Shown piece by piece: positions 1 through 9,660 of a stretch of 64,000 nt of DNA. Positions within the stretch are counted from its first letter, which is position 1; each line of letters begins with the position of its first letter. The notes under the pieces are model-generated. The model was not told the origin of the DNA. It made no database searches and saw only the letters and a list, made by a program, of their open reading frames with translations. The position numbers and the translations under genes are program-made. Source of the stretch: Pogona vitticeps (taxonomy: Eukaryota; Chordata; Lepidosauria; Squamata; Agamidae). The DNA lies in assembly GCF_051106095.1 (NCBI RefSeq), contig NC_135787.1, forward strand, positions 160,030,001 through 160,094,000, given 5' to 3'.

Positions 1-3000
1 ACAAGCTGCTGAGAAGAGAATGGACAGAAAAATAGATATATGGTACATAGCATGTAATCTTAGGACAAGATTTGCTGGTAGTGCTTTTGGGTTGTCAATT
101 GTACTGGGATGACATGGAATTTCATAAGAAATAGGAACCGCAGAAAATCCTCCTGTTGTTGGACTTGGATAAGGCTGTAGTTTCAAAAACGCATCAGCAA
201 AAGCTATGTAGAAATGGAAACTAGTTTAGAGAGTATGTGGCACACCAGCTGGTGTGTCAGGTTTATGTCTGTAGATTATCCACTGAAGGTAAAACTTACT
301 GGGCAAAATAACATATAATGTAAGAACAGAAGAGTCCTACTAGATCAGCTGACAGGCCTCTCTTGTCTTAACGTTGTGTTTCCACAGTGGCCACACAGAT
401 GCCTCTCAGAAGCCCACAAGCAGGGCATCACAGAAATTGTCCTCTCCTGCTGCTGTTGTCAGGCAAATGCCATTTAGAGTCATGTTGTCCCAGATCCTGG
501 AGGAAATATACAGCCATCATGGCTATAAGACATCAACAGATCTCAGGTCACTGACTATGGTCATAACTCAGCTTCATGACAGCCGTATTGTGCGTTTGAA
601 CACAGAGCCCAAAGCAATGTGATGCTACATGTGTTTAATATATTTGCTTTACATTCATAGTAGCAGGTTCAAAGTTTGCCTAATCTAGTTTGGGATTGAA
701 ACAGCAGGCAGGTGGGGTTAACCATTCCCCTGCTTGCTAAAATCCAGGCAAGGGGAAAAGGCTGTATCTGCCAACGGAAGCGTCTTTCCAGAGGTTAACA
801 GGAGCTTTGTGGGCTAAGATTTTCACTGAGGCCAAAGCCAGGGGTGAAAAGTTAACTTTCCTCCCTGTATACCAAGAGTTCTGATCCTTGCAGCTGTCCT
901 TTTGAAAGGTAAAACAGCAGCAACGACAGCTACATTAATGCATTTGTGTATTTCTCATCCCATCTGTTCTGGCCTACAGAACTGTTTCGATTATGTCAAA
1001 AGAGGAGAACTTGGTTTGTAAATACAAAACAGGTGCATGCATAAAGAAGCCTGAAACCCCTTTCTTCTTCCCTTCCCCCTCTGTACAAACTTTCTCCCCA
1101 AATATTTTGCTCTCCGACAGCTTCCTTTCATCAGTGGAATCACAAATTGGAGGCAGGCAAAACTCAGAAACGATGCCTTTTTTAAAACAAAATTCAGAAC
1201 TTTCAGTGCTGGCTGAGGGCATGCTTGTAGTTCTTGTCTCAAAAGGAAAGAGGTGCCACAACGCAACAAGCATTGGTGGAAGAAAATTTTGCAGTCCTAA
1301 CTCACACATTGTTTGTGATCTGATGAGATCTGTAATCTTTGTACGGTGGAAGAGGTTCCTTTTCTGCACACACAGAACTGCTGCCACCACACCTGGCTTC
1401 TCACCCTGATGTAGCTCCTGGGATTGCTGTGAGGCTAAAACACTACTTTAAACTCCCAGGAGGAAGGCAGGGAGCAGAATGTAACAAATAAGTGGCAGAG
1501 AAAAACATGCAAATTAGAGCTCATCAGAATACAAGAAGAAAACACCACCAGCTGTGAAACAGCCAGAGGCTTCTATTCCTCCCTTTGTGGAAGGAAGAGT
1601 TAATGACCTTGGGTAGCTATAACGCTGCTTGATCTAATATCATACACCACTGGGCCCCGGCATTAGGTTGTTCACATACGACTCATCAGTCTGCAATTAG
1701 TTTCATACAGAGAAGAGAAAATACCACATCATAAAACATATCCCTCTTCTTCTTTTTTTAAACTGAATGACTGTAGCCACAAGACTACTTTAGGGAGCTA
1801 TAAGGAATTTCAATGCTGCTAGAGACAAAGCAGGTTTTTCTGCAGGTAATCCTGACTCATTGTCTCTACCACAAGTTTAATTAAAGTACTGTCAAGTGCA
1901 TTTCCATATGGGGTTGGGTTTTCACATGAGCACAAGGGGGGGGGGAAAATCTAACAGGTGAAGCTTTGCCCATCATTTCCATGACGGAAAAACAACGCTA
2001 GTTTATTTTTGCTGCAAAAATGATGAGAATTCTAATACGTTACAATTAATGCAATACAATACTACTAGATCAATGTTCTCTTGGGAGAATAACCAATAAT
2101 CAACAATAAAGTAACCAAAAGAAAAAAGAAAAAGAACAAAAAGACAACCACCTCCCTTCTGTAACTACCCCATTGTTCAGATCCTTTCAGGAGAAACTCT
2201 TCTAAGGTGTCCACCAACTGAGGTAAGCCAGAAGGTATTGGAAGAGATTGTCTCTTCAGTGGCCACACCCTGATTTTGCAGAGCCTCTTCCCAGAGAAGT
2301 GCGCCTCACACCTTCTTTATGGCCGTTTCAGTACCATCTCCTTTTTCCTGATCTTCTAAATTAGCGAATTTAATACTAGATTTTGATCCCTCGTTTCTAG
2401 CTGTGTTACTTGATGGTCACTCCCTGTTTCTAGCTCTTTCAATGTTCCATGGCTGTTTGATGGGGACTTTCCAGCTCCTGGCACTGGTTTATTTTTTTAA
2501 AACCATAACGATTACTGGAGGGGAACTTTGTCCCTTCCAAACTTAACTGGTCACTGCTGCACATACGACGTGAATCACACACAGGTCACCCCTTGCAAAA
2601 TATCTTCTGTGGACTTGTTTTAATTATTAAGGATTAAAGCCACCTTTCAAGAAAGCACTCCTCCTTGGGCCAGTATTTAGCACAAAACAGATGTTGCCCG
2701 GGGGGGGGGTTTCTCCCCATCCAGGCATGGGACCTGCTCCGCGACTGCTTAACTTGAACAAACTAGGGCGCTTGCTATGCCTTCGGACCCCGTCTTATAC
2801 CGTCCCCCCGCTGCTATTATGTCATACCCCTCGGATCGCAAAAAAACAGCTTCTAGGGACAAACCACTTGAGTTGGGGGGGGTACACCAAAGGAGGAACA
2901 GAAAAGTAGACTTTCAGTGGAGCTTGCGAGGAACAAATTACTCCCAGAAGGGCAGCCCGCGCCGCTTCCTCTTCGGCTCGCAGGAACCGAACTCGCCTCT

Positions 3001-3012
3001 CTCCACTCCTAC
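1..3012 (-). other. HEBP1: HEBP1 intron 1 (partial)
   Basis: This is non-coding sequence downstream of the HEBP1 exon 1 donor. It holds an old interspersed repeat at about 325-560 and short homopolymer runs (1936-1945, 2700-2709). Two opposite-strand open stretches at 974-1409 have no exon-like borders or recognisable protein. I see nothing else that can be named. Confidence 0.6.
325..565 (+). repeat. Old interspersed repeat, family not named
   Basis: Phrases such as 'cacagtggccacacagatgcc', 'agaagcccacaagcaggg' and 'cctggaggaaatatacagccatcatggct' match a repeat I know as common in reptile genomes, where the same phrases recur in this order. I cannot assign its class reliably. The overlapping 82-codon ORF (374-622) is part of this repeat, not a gene. 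Confidence 0.5.
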
Positions 3013-3380
3013 CTTTTCCCCCTTGCTGAGGACTCGGCAGGGCCAGCCCTCCGCCGTGCCAAAAAGGGAATTTTTGATCATCCCAAACATGCTGGCGGCG
3101 GAAGACGGTCGAGCCCGCCCTGCAGCAGCCCTTCCCGTCCAGCTGGCCTCTCGCCTTGCTTCCGCGGCGAGCGAGCGAGCGAAGTAAAGCGGCAACTCCG
3201 CCCCGGAGTCGCTCCCCTGGCTCTTGCAGCTGCAGGCCTCGACGTGTGTGTGTGGGGGGGGGGGGGAGAGAGGAGCGGAAGGGCGCCACAGCTGGATGAG
3301 CAGACCTCGCCCCGGAAAGCGAGGGCCGTCGCCTTCCCCGCGGACGCAGCGGAGCTTCCGCAAGGGGTGGGGTGAAGGTT
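2920..3380. promoter_or_regulatory. HEBP1: CpG island / HEBP1 promoter and 5' UTR
   Basis: This is a GC-rich, CpG-dense block in an otherwise AT-rich region, with a GCGAGCGAGCG run near 3168-3184. It surrounds the HEBP1 start codon and extends about 290 bases upstream of it (towards higher coordinates). No convincing TATA box is visible, which fits a CpG-island promoter with dispersed starts. Long ORFs on both strands here are by-products of GC content. Confidence 0.75.
3013..3090 (-). CDS. HEBP1: HEBP1 (heme-binding protein 1), first coding exon only
   Basis: Read on the minus strand, the ATG at 3090-3088 opens 26 codons beginning MFGMIKNSLFG and ending VLSKGEK, followed directly by a GTAGGAG splice donor (phase 0). 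From memory, human HEBP1 starts MLGMIKNSLFGS and reaches VLSKGDK at the same place, so identity is clear although only this exon is present. HEBP1 is a small cytosolic SOUL-family protein that binds heme and other tetrapyrroles; its N-terminus is also the source of the F2L chemoattractant peptide for formyl-peptide receptors. The exon lies in a CpG island, as expected for a housekeeping promoter. I found no second exon between 1 and 3012, so intron 1 is longer than 3 kb and the rest of the gene lies beyond the left edge. The gene is divergent from FAM234B, as in human. Confidence 0.93.
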
Positions 3381-3799
3381 GCCACCTTTTAAAACTCCAC
3401 AGCGGCTGTGCCCCTGTGCTATTAATAAATTAATAAGCAGGAATAAAGCGGGTGAAGTCCCCCCATATAGTATCGAAGTAAGTTTTGTAGCAGGGCGCTG
3501 TTAAAAAAATAGTAAAAAAAAAAAAAAAACGATTACAAAAGCAAAAAAGGTTTGCAAGTGTGCGACGTTTGAGCTCGAGGAGGCGTTGACTCCATCGACT
3601 AATTTTCACCGTAGATGGGGCCCATGTTCTTCAGACTGGCAGGCGCCACTCAAGCAGTCTCTTGAAGACCTTTTAACACTAGCCACCACTCCTTACTGCC
3701 GCTAGGGAAGACCGTGAACTGCAGGAATAATCCCCCCCCCAAGCCCTCTTCCAGGTATTTTGGAGTTGTTCCTTTTACACTGTTCCGGCCAGAACCTCC

Positions 3800-4000
3800 T
3801 TTGATCCAGGTTGTTATCTTAGATTGGATGGTCCATGAAAGGGTTAGAATGAGAGTTGGAACGGCAGCAGTGAAGGAACTAGGAAAAAGAATCATCAAGT
3901 TAAAAGGATGTGTCACTGGAGACCAAGATCATCCACATTTTTGTATTCCCCATCACCACATATGGGTGTGAAAGCTAGACAGGAAAGAAATCTGATAGGG
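3800..4000 (+). repeat. RTE-like LINE 3' fragment
   Basis: The stretch reading gcagcagtgaaggaactag, then aaggatgtgtcactggagacc, then a region corresponding to the ITHHIWV/CESW part of an RTE reverse transcriptase, is shared with the copies at 28440-29010 and 31690-32220. It is short and decayed. BovB belongs to the same clade but this is a more diverged lineage. Confidence 0.6.
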
Positions 4001-4104
4001 GGAAAAAAAAACCCCGATTGATTTGAAATGGGATTGGCCAATGTGTTTGATCAGCAGCCAACGGAGCTGCTGTAACAGAGAGGTTATGTGATCCCTGTAA
4101 TCAG

Positions 4105-4305
4105 CCCCAGCCGGCAATCTGGCTCCTGCATTTTGAATCCGCTGAAGTTTCCTGACACTTTTCGTGGGCAGCCACCCATAGAGTGCATAACAATAATCCA
4201 GCTAGGATGTAATAAGGCATGTGCTGCTGTGGCCAGGTAGATCTCTCCAGGAATGGGGCCAGTTGGCATACTAGTTTTAACTGTGCAAAAGCACTCCTGG
4301 CTACT
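4105..4305 (-). repeat. L2-clade LINE fragment
   Basis: Translated on the minus strand, with frame changes, it gives FAQLKLVCQLAPFLERS, then ...AHAL..., then pieces equivalent to SRLDYCNALYVGLP and RKLQRIQNAGARL, the well-known segment after the reverse transcriptase of L2 elements. It is old and broken. Its upper end runs into an inverted duplication (4265-4382). Confidence 0.7.
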
Positions 4306-4382
4306 GTCAAAACCTGGGCATCTAGGCTTCAGCTGTGGCCAGGAGTGCCTTTGCGCAGTTAAAACCAGTAAACCAGTATGCC
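4265..4382. repeat. Inverted repeat (fold-back) within an L2 remnant
   Basis: The left arm at about 4265-4304 (starting ggcatactagttttaactg) is the near reverse complement of the right arm at about 4333-4382. About 28 bases separate them, and the right arm has a roughly 12-base extra block. The arms carry the L2 segment that encodes the FAQLKLV stretch, so this looks like an inverted duplication of part of the LINE. Confidence 0.75.
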
Positions 4383-4399
4383 TTCTCCCTTTATCTGTA

Positions 4400-5143
4400 A
4401 TGGGATTAGAGTGTCGTGGGCTGGCTCTGTCACTAGGGAGAAGGAAGTCGCCTCTGGAAGTAGATTCTGGATATCAACAAAGGGAAACCAATAGTTAGCA
4501 ATAAATCTATCACTGTTGTTTTACTGCCTGGGAAATGGAGAGAGATGACTGGGATTTTCTGCCTTGAGCCAAAATATCTTTCCTATCTCGGGGTACAATG
4601 TACTTTATTTGGATTGTAAATGTGCTGGTTTTTGCCTTGCCTCAAATGTCAATATGTCTTGGGCCTGTCCTGAAATGTCTGATAACTTCAGTCTGGATCT
4701 AGATTAAGAGCCAGGCAAGTTGTGTGCATAGCTTCGAAGTCATAGAAGAAGTAGAAGATCTGATTTTCTTTACATAGAACTAAAGGTTTAGGAGGAGAAC
4801 ATATGTTGAAAAATGTATGCGGTTGCATGAAGAGGGCAACTATGTCTGTAGGCCATTCCCATAATTTTAAGCACTTGTCAAGAAAGATACTGCCTGTTTC
4901 CTCTGTCTATGTGCCATTCTTTCAAAACCTACTAAAGACAACTCCATTATAAAATTACCACAAATCTTGTCATGCGTATCACTTGTAAAAATGTAATCAA
5001 GAAACAAGGATTAAAACATACAAGAGATACTGGGAGATGATTTTTTAAAAACATACTATACATACTTTTCATAACAAATACTTCACATGACAAATCATGT
5101 GAAAGTCAGTGTCATAAAACATAATAGTCAATACATGTTTATT

Positions 5144-5174
<31 letters not shown>

Positions 5175-6097
5175 TTTGACTTATATCCCGCCCATCTGAT
5201 AAGTCTATATCACTCTGTTCCAATTCTTTCAAAACTGCCCTTTCCAAAAGCTCTCTTCAGGCACAAAATCAGAATCAGCTAAACTCACAGCATATGCTCA
5301 AAATTGTCACACACTTCCCAATGAAATTCAGCAGACTGAGCTCATCTTAAGGTGCTCAGGCTAAAACCCTCTGGTGACTCTTTTTTTTCAGAATTGGGAT
5401 TTGTTTGTTGTAAACAAACAAACAAACAAAAACCCACCACAACCTTGCATACTTCTCCTTTAACACTAGATGTCAGTGGGTAGTACACCCTGTTTCTAGT
5501 TCCTAGGTACTACCTGCTAAAAATTTACTTACACCTTTTTAAACACATTTCATTGTCCTTGGGACCATCCTTTTCTTCCAAATATTCCTTTGTTAGCTGC
5601 TTTTACTTTCTTAATGCATAGGGATCTGATGGAAAAAGAAAGCCCATTCATATTAGGTACATGGAAAAAAGGCACAGAAAAACCAGCAGGCAACCAGGCT
5701 GGCTGAAAGTATTTCTCATTTCGGTCTGCTAGTCTCCATGTAGAATTCCAAATATACTGAACCAGAACTGGCCATGCCATTAGCAGTGTGAGGTGGCTGC
5801 CTCACAGAGGGCTGATCTGAGCCAAAATAATAAAAGCTAACGGTATTGTGGTCACTATATTTACTCCCACAGAGAGGCACTTCTGCCCTTTTCGGTTTCA
5901 CATGTCCAACGATTGGCAGCCAGGTTTGATTTCGACTGGTGATGAGGTGTGTGGCAGTAAGATGTTTGATCCCACCTCAGATACAAAATGTCTTTGGCAG
6001 CTCTTTGCAGAATCACTGAAAACCACATTTGTTGTCCACATGAGAGAGAAATGCTTTCAGAAATGTCAGTACACATGGCCTTTCTTTCAGTTGGTCC
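4400..6097. other. Intergenic sequence between HEBP1 and the unrecognised gene
   Basis: No exon is recognised here. It contains a (TTTA)n microsatellite at about 5146-5177 with a short L2/CR1-type LINE tail beside it (cttatatcccgcccatctga, minus orientation), and an AAAC run near 5418-5437. The remainder is unremarkable AT-rich DNA. Confidence 0.6.
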
Positions 6098-6103
6098 TTT
6101 ATT
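6098..6103 (-). terminator. Poly(A) signal of the unrecognised gene
   Basis: AATAAA on the minus strand lies about 60 bases beyond the TAG stop of the last coding exon, implying a very short 3' UTR. It supports 6163-6385 as the final exon. Confidence 0.6.
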
Positions 6104-6162
6104 GTGCTGTATCAGCATTGGGGAAACTAAAGACCCAGAATTTCTCTCTTCTCAGAAAAAGA

Positions 6163-6385
6163 CTAATTCCTCCGAGTTCGCCTCCACACATATATCCCGT
6201 TTCGCTTCACGGGTCGGTTCCTCAGGTAGATGCTGCTGAGCCGCTGACTCCTGAGGGCCTTGTACCGGATGGGAAAGAGGGCTCGGCTGATGACATTCAG
6301 GCGCTCATTCAGCTCTGCCAGCCTCTTCTTCATTGAATTTACTTGCTTCAGGAGATTATCAATTGCCTCAGAGACAGGCTGGAGG
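6163..6385 (-). CDS. Unrecognised secreted coiled-coil protein, exon 3 (terminal)
   Basis: This is the last coding exon of a three-exon minus-strand gene. The acceptor is TTTTTTTATCTGCAG ending at 6386. The exon enters in phase 2, taking AG from exon 2 to make a serine codon, and reads 73 further codons to TAG at 6165-6163. Residues SLQPVSEAIDNLLKQV through LAELNERLNVISRAL form an amphipathic heptad-like helix, probably a coiled coil. The tail is very basic, ending GIYVWRRTRRN. There is no cysteine in this exon and no transmembrane segment. A (TG)n tract lies directly upstream of the acceptor. I do not recognise the family; with the signal peptide in exon 1, a secreted oligomeric or matrix- or receptor-binding protein is an inference only. 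Confidence 0.75.
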
Positions 6386-6402
6386 CTGCAGATAAAAAAA
6401 TA

Positions 6403-6405
<3 letters not shown>

Positions 6406-6434
<29 letters not shown>
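6406..6434 (-). promoter_or_regulatory. (TG)n-T-rich tract at the exon 3 acceptor
   Basis: On the transcribed strand, about 14 TG units are followed by T5-A-T7-ATCTGCAG and then the exon. This is the same arrangement as the (TG)m(T)n tract before CFTR exon 9, where UG repeats bind TDP-43 and reduce exon inclusion. A role here is inferred from layout alone. Confidence 0.5.
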
Positions 6435-6436
<2 letters not shown>

Positions 6437-6589
6437 GAGTAAACACTAGAGAATATATATAGGTCAGGGAATACAGTATTTACTTACACAAAGACTTCTT
6501 TCTTACCCTGCTGGTGCCTATAAAATAGATTCAGTTCCAAAATAACAATATAATGAGCATGAATAAATGCTGCAGGGAAAAAATTAGAT

Positions 6590-9500
6590 AGAACCCACAA
6601 AGCAAGCACATCCCTGAATCAAATGGTGAAATGTTGCTCTTGTGGGTACTGTACTCCCCAGTTTAGGAAGTGTTCCTTCATATAGCCAGGCCACAGACAA
6701 GCATCTCTCTATCACATCCTTAAGCATGGGAGGAGGCAGTTCATACAGTAAAGACTGACAACTTGGGGTCCTATTGAAGGCATGAATCAGGGGGATGACC
6801 TGCCCCAGGCTTGCCATATAACCACACAAGATGTCTGTGGTTTCCAGGAAGGGCTTGAGCACCTCCACCAACTGGGAGAAGGCCAGCCAATCTGTGGCAC
6901 TGATGCCTACATCTCTCCCCCCTGGGCAGAATGGGCATGGAGGACATGATGTCCTCCAAAACGGCCTTCTGCTCCATCAGGTGGGATGCCATGGTGTAGG
7001 TGGAGTTCCACCTGGTGGGCAGGTGTGCCAGGAGAACGTGGGTCTCCTGACCCAACTCCTCATGCCTCTCATGCAGCCGGCGGGCAGCTTTCAGGCTGTG
7101 GGAGAAGTGGCCCACCAGTTGGCGGCATTGCTCCAGGAGTGCCCACGTCTCCCAGGTGCTGCGTCCCACTTGGGCTTGACGTGGCTGCCCAGGCCGAGGG
7201 CATCACGTACCACAAAGTCTAATTTGTGTGCCATGCATACAATGCCCTTAAAGCTTCGTTCAATGCCATCAACATGTTCCGCCCAACATCTGTGACCATG
7301 TGGCCACGGGTCACCCCCCCCTCTAGTGCCCACTCTTGCAGTGCAGACAGGAACTCAGCAGTGATGTTCCTCCCAGTCGCCTGAACTTCTATGTTCTGCA
7401 CCTATCTCTCCCTTAACACACTGCCCGCCTCCCTGCGCCTGCCTCTTTGCCCGCCCACCCACCTGCCCACCCACCTGCCTACCCTCCAGTCCTCCTGGAA
7501 AAAAAAAAGACCTGCCTACTCGCCTGCCGGCATGTAAAACTGCCCCTCAGTCAGAAATCCAGCTGCTGATTCCAGTCACCTCCTTGGGTCTAGTTCCAAC
7601 CAAGTCGAGCCTGCCTGCCTGCCTGCCTGCTGGGTCATGTTGGCCCAGCGGGCCAAGCTTAGTCTTATCATCTTCTTTCTGCCAACTGGGTTGACCCCCA
7701 GCATGCCAAGTTTATATTAACAACTGCCTGCCTGCCTGCTGGGTCACATTGGCAGAGCCCAGTCAGCCCTCCTGGTGTGGGTTAAACAGATCAGCTCAGC
7801 AATCTGAAGCCAAGCAATTTGGTGATGGGGTGATGCGCAGACAAGTTGTGGGTGTGGCAGAGCCCAGTCAGCCCTCCTGGGACGGGTTAAACCAGACCAG
7901 CATGCCTGCCTCAGACATCACTCAGACATCTCATCAAGCTTGCACACCTGAATGTGCCAAGAGGGCCAGCCAGGCCTCTCGGCAGTTGGCGCACCCAAGG
8001 CCGGTCCCGGCATCCCAAACATGGCAAGACGGCCGGCCTGTCTAAGCGGCTCCCCCCCCAAACCTCCGAGGGCTATCTTTATCATATCTGGGCAGTCTCA
8101 GCAGCCAAGTTACAATCCCCAGCTTTCTAGTTATAAACAAGCATCTTTGTCATCCCATCGCATGGCTTCAGATTGCAGAACTGATCTGTTTCCGACAGCT
8201 CTGCGGCCCTGTGGATTAACCACTGTTAGTAGCACCGACCCTGTTCATTTGATGGTGCTGCTGGTGCTGTTGGAAGTTGCAATCTCACTTGCCTCCTGGG
8301 GGCAAAAACCTTTCCTTTGCAGGCAAATCTGATGTTGCTGAAGAAGACTAGAGTCTGTTCTGCTGCCTTTTTCTCAGTCCCTTGATGGTTTCCCAAAGCC
8401 TGCTTTCCAATTGCCCTCTTCCTCAGTGCCCGATGGGGCAACACACTCTACTTTCAATGCCTCCTACAATTCCTACCTCAAGGGCCTTCCCTTAAAATTG
8501 GATCTGCTGGACGAAGTTGCCTCATCAGGCCAAGGGCCTTCCAAATCGGGTCTTCTGGGTGAAGTAATCCCATTGGTCTAAGCTTGTTCCACCTCCTGCC
8601 TGCTTGCTGAGTTAAGTTGGCCCAGTGGGCCGAGTTTGTTTCAACTCCTGCCTCTCTGCGCTCCCTGCCTGCTGGGTCAAGTCACCCCATTGATCAAGTT
8701 GCCCCATCAACTTTGCCAGCAAATGTGATACGGCTGAAGACTCTGCTGCCTTGAGCTTCTTTCCAATTATTCATACCGGCCAGTTCAATCCAGCGTCCTA
8801 GCCTTCTGTACTGCCTTGGCAGGTAGGCAGAACCTGGAACAACCTGGATCTCCCACTTGAGAACCCCAGCGGCGCTGCGGATTAACTGTCATTAGTAGTA
8901 CCTTGGACCCTTTTCTCCTGTTGGTGCTACTGATTCCCTGAGAGCCGGGCTCTGCCCCCCCACCAAGCCTGTCCGGGCGTCCCCCATACCAAGATGGACA
9001 ACAACAACAGCACCTATAACAAGCCCAGTGGCTCAGCACTGCAGTTTAACCCACAGTGCCACTGTCTACCTTGCTGCCAACTTCCTCAATGCCCAATGGG
9101 TCCAATAGTCTATGTTACTGGCTACATGACAACTTTCTGAGTCCTGCAGCTCCTTCCATTTCCAAAAGGCCTGCAAGATCATTCCAACTTCCTCAGGCTT
9201 GATTCTCAAATGCTGCTTGCTGACTTCAGCGTCCTACCCTCCTCAGGCGTCTCCGTGCCAAGAGAGCCAATTTCAGTCCCACCTAAACTTGACCAATGTG
9301 CTCCCTCCTCCTGAGATGTGCTGTGTGTGACATGTCCCTCCCTATCTCCAGGATCAGTATCCGCTGATTCATTTATTCTGAAAAATCTCAGAAATGCATA
9401 TTTATATGTATTTCATGATTCCAGCCTCCTTGGGCTTCATTCCAATTATTCATGCCTGTTCATTCTGGCCTTCTAGCCTTCTCTACTGCCCCAGAAGGCT

Positions 9501-9660
9501 GGCAGAAGCTGGGTGAGAAGCAAATTTGGTGTCTCTAGGTCATCGGAGGCCACATTTATAGCTGTTTAAAGATGAATATTTGTGTATTTGTATTTGTTGA
9601 TCCGTTAACCTTGACAAAGAACGGATCAAAATGAATAGCAATTTTTAAAATTTGTCTCCA
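6590..9660 (-). mobile_element. Old hAT-superfamily DNA transposon with decayed transposase
   Basis: On the minus strand between about 7400 and 6590, broken frames translate to hAT/ZBED-type transposase pieces: HMVTDVGRNM..ALNEAL, CMAHKLDFVVRDALG, LLAHLPTRWNSTYTM..LMEQK, and a segment with PFLETTDILCGYMASLGQVIPLIHAF. The order NI/D, CxAH, RWNST is typical of hAT proteins. At least two frame changes separate the pieces. A likely element end is the tagagatggagacaaatttt motif on the minus strand near 9659, upstream of the transposase as expected. The left end and target duplication were not found. The non-coding part (7400-9650) is rich in TGCC runs and internal duplications. The whole element sits in intron 2 of the unrecognised gene. 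Confidence 0.7.
8190..9530. repeat. Degenerate direct duplication of about 670 bp
   Basis: Matching landmarks recur at a constant offset of about 670: the block with gcggattaac..tagtag at 8205/8873, cttcctcagtgcccgatggg at about 8408 versus cttcctcaatgcccaatggg at about 9079, and ccaattattcataccggcc at about 8763 versus ccaattattcatgcctgttc at about 9432. Each is followed by similar text (cctagccttctgtactgcc / tctagccttctctactgcc). It lies within the non-coding part of the hAT element. Confidence 0.75.

Noticed and set aside
974-1409. Two overlapping ORFs of 138 codons on opposite strands
   Set aside because: No splice borders, known motifs or codon pattern. Both lie in HEBP1 intron 1 and neither resembles HEBP1 exon 2.
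2822-3385. Long ORFs in the CpG island on both strands (up to 187 codons)
   Set aside because: They reflect low stop-codon density in GC-rich DNA. Only the 26-codon HEBP1 exon inside has family identity and a splice donor.
6386-6435. An N-terminal MCVCVCVC extension of the terminal exon ORF
   Set aside because: It is the translated TG repeat upstream of the splice acceptor; the spliced reading starts at 6385.
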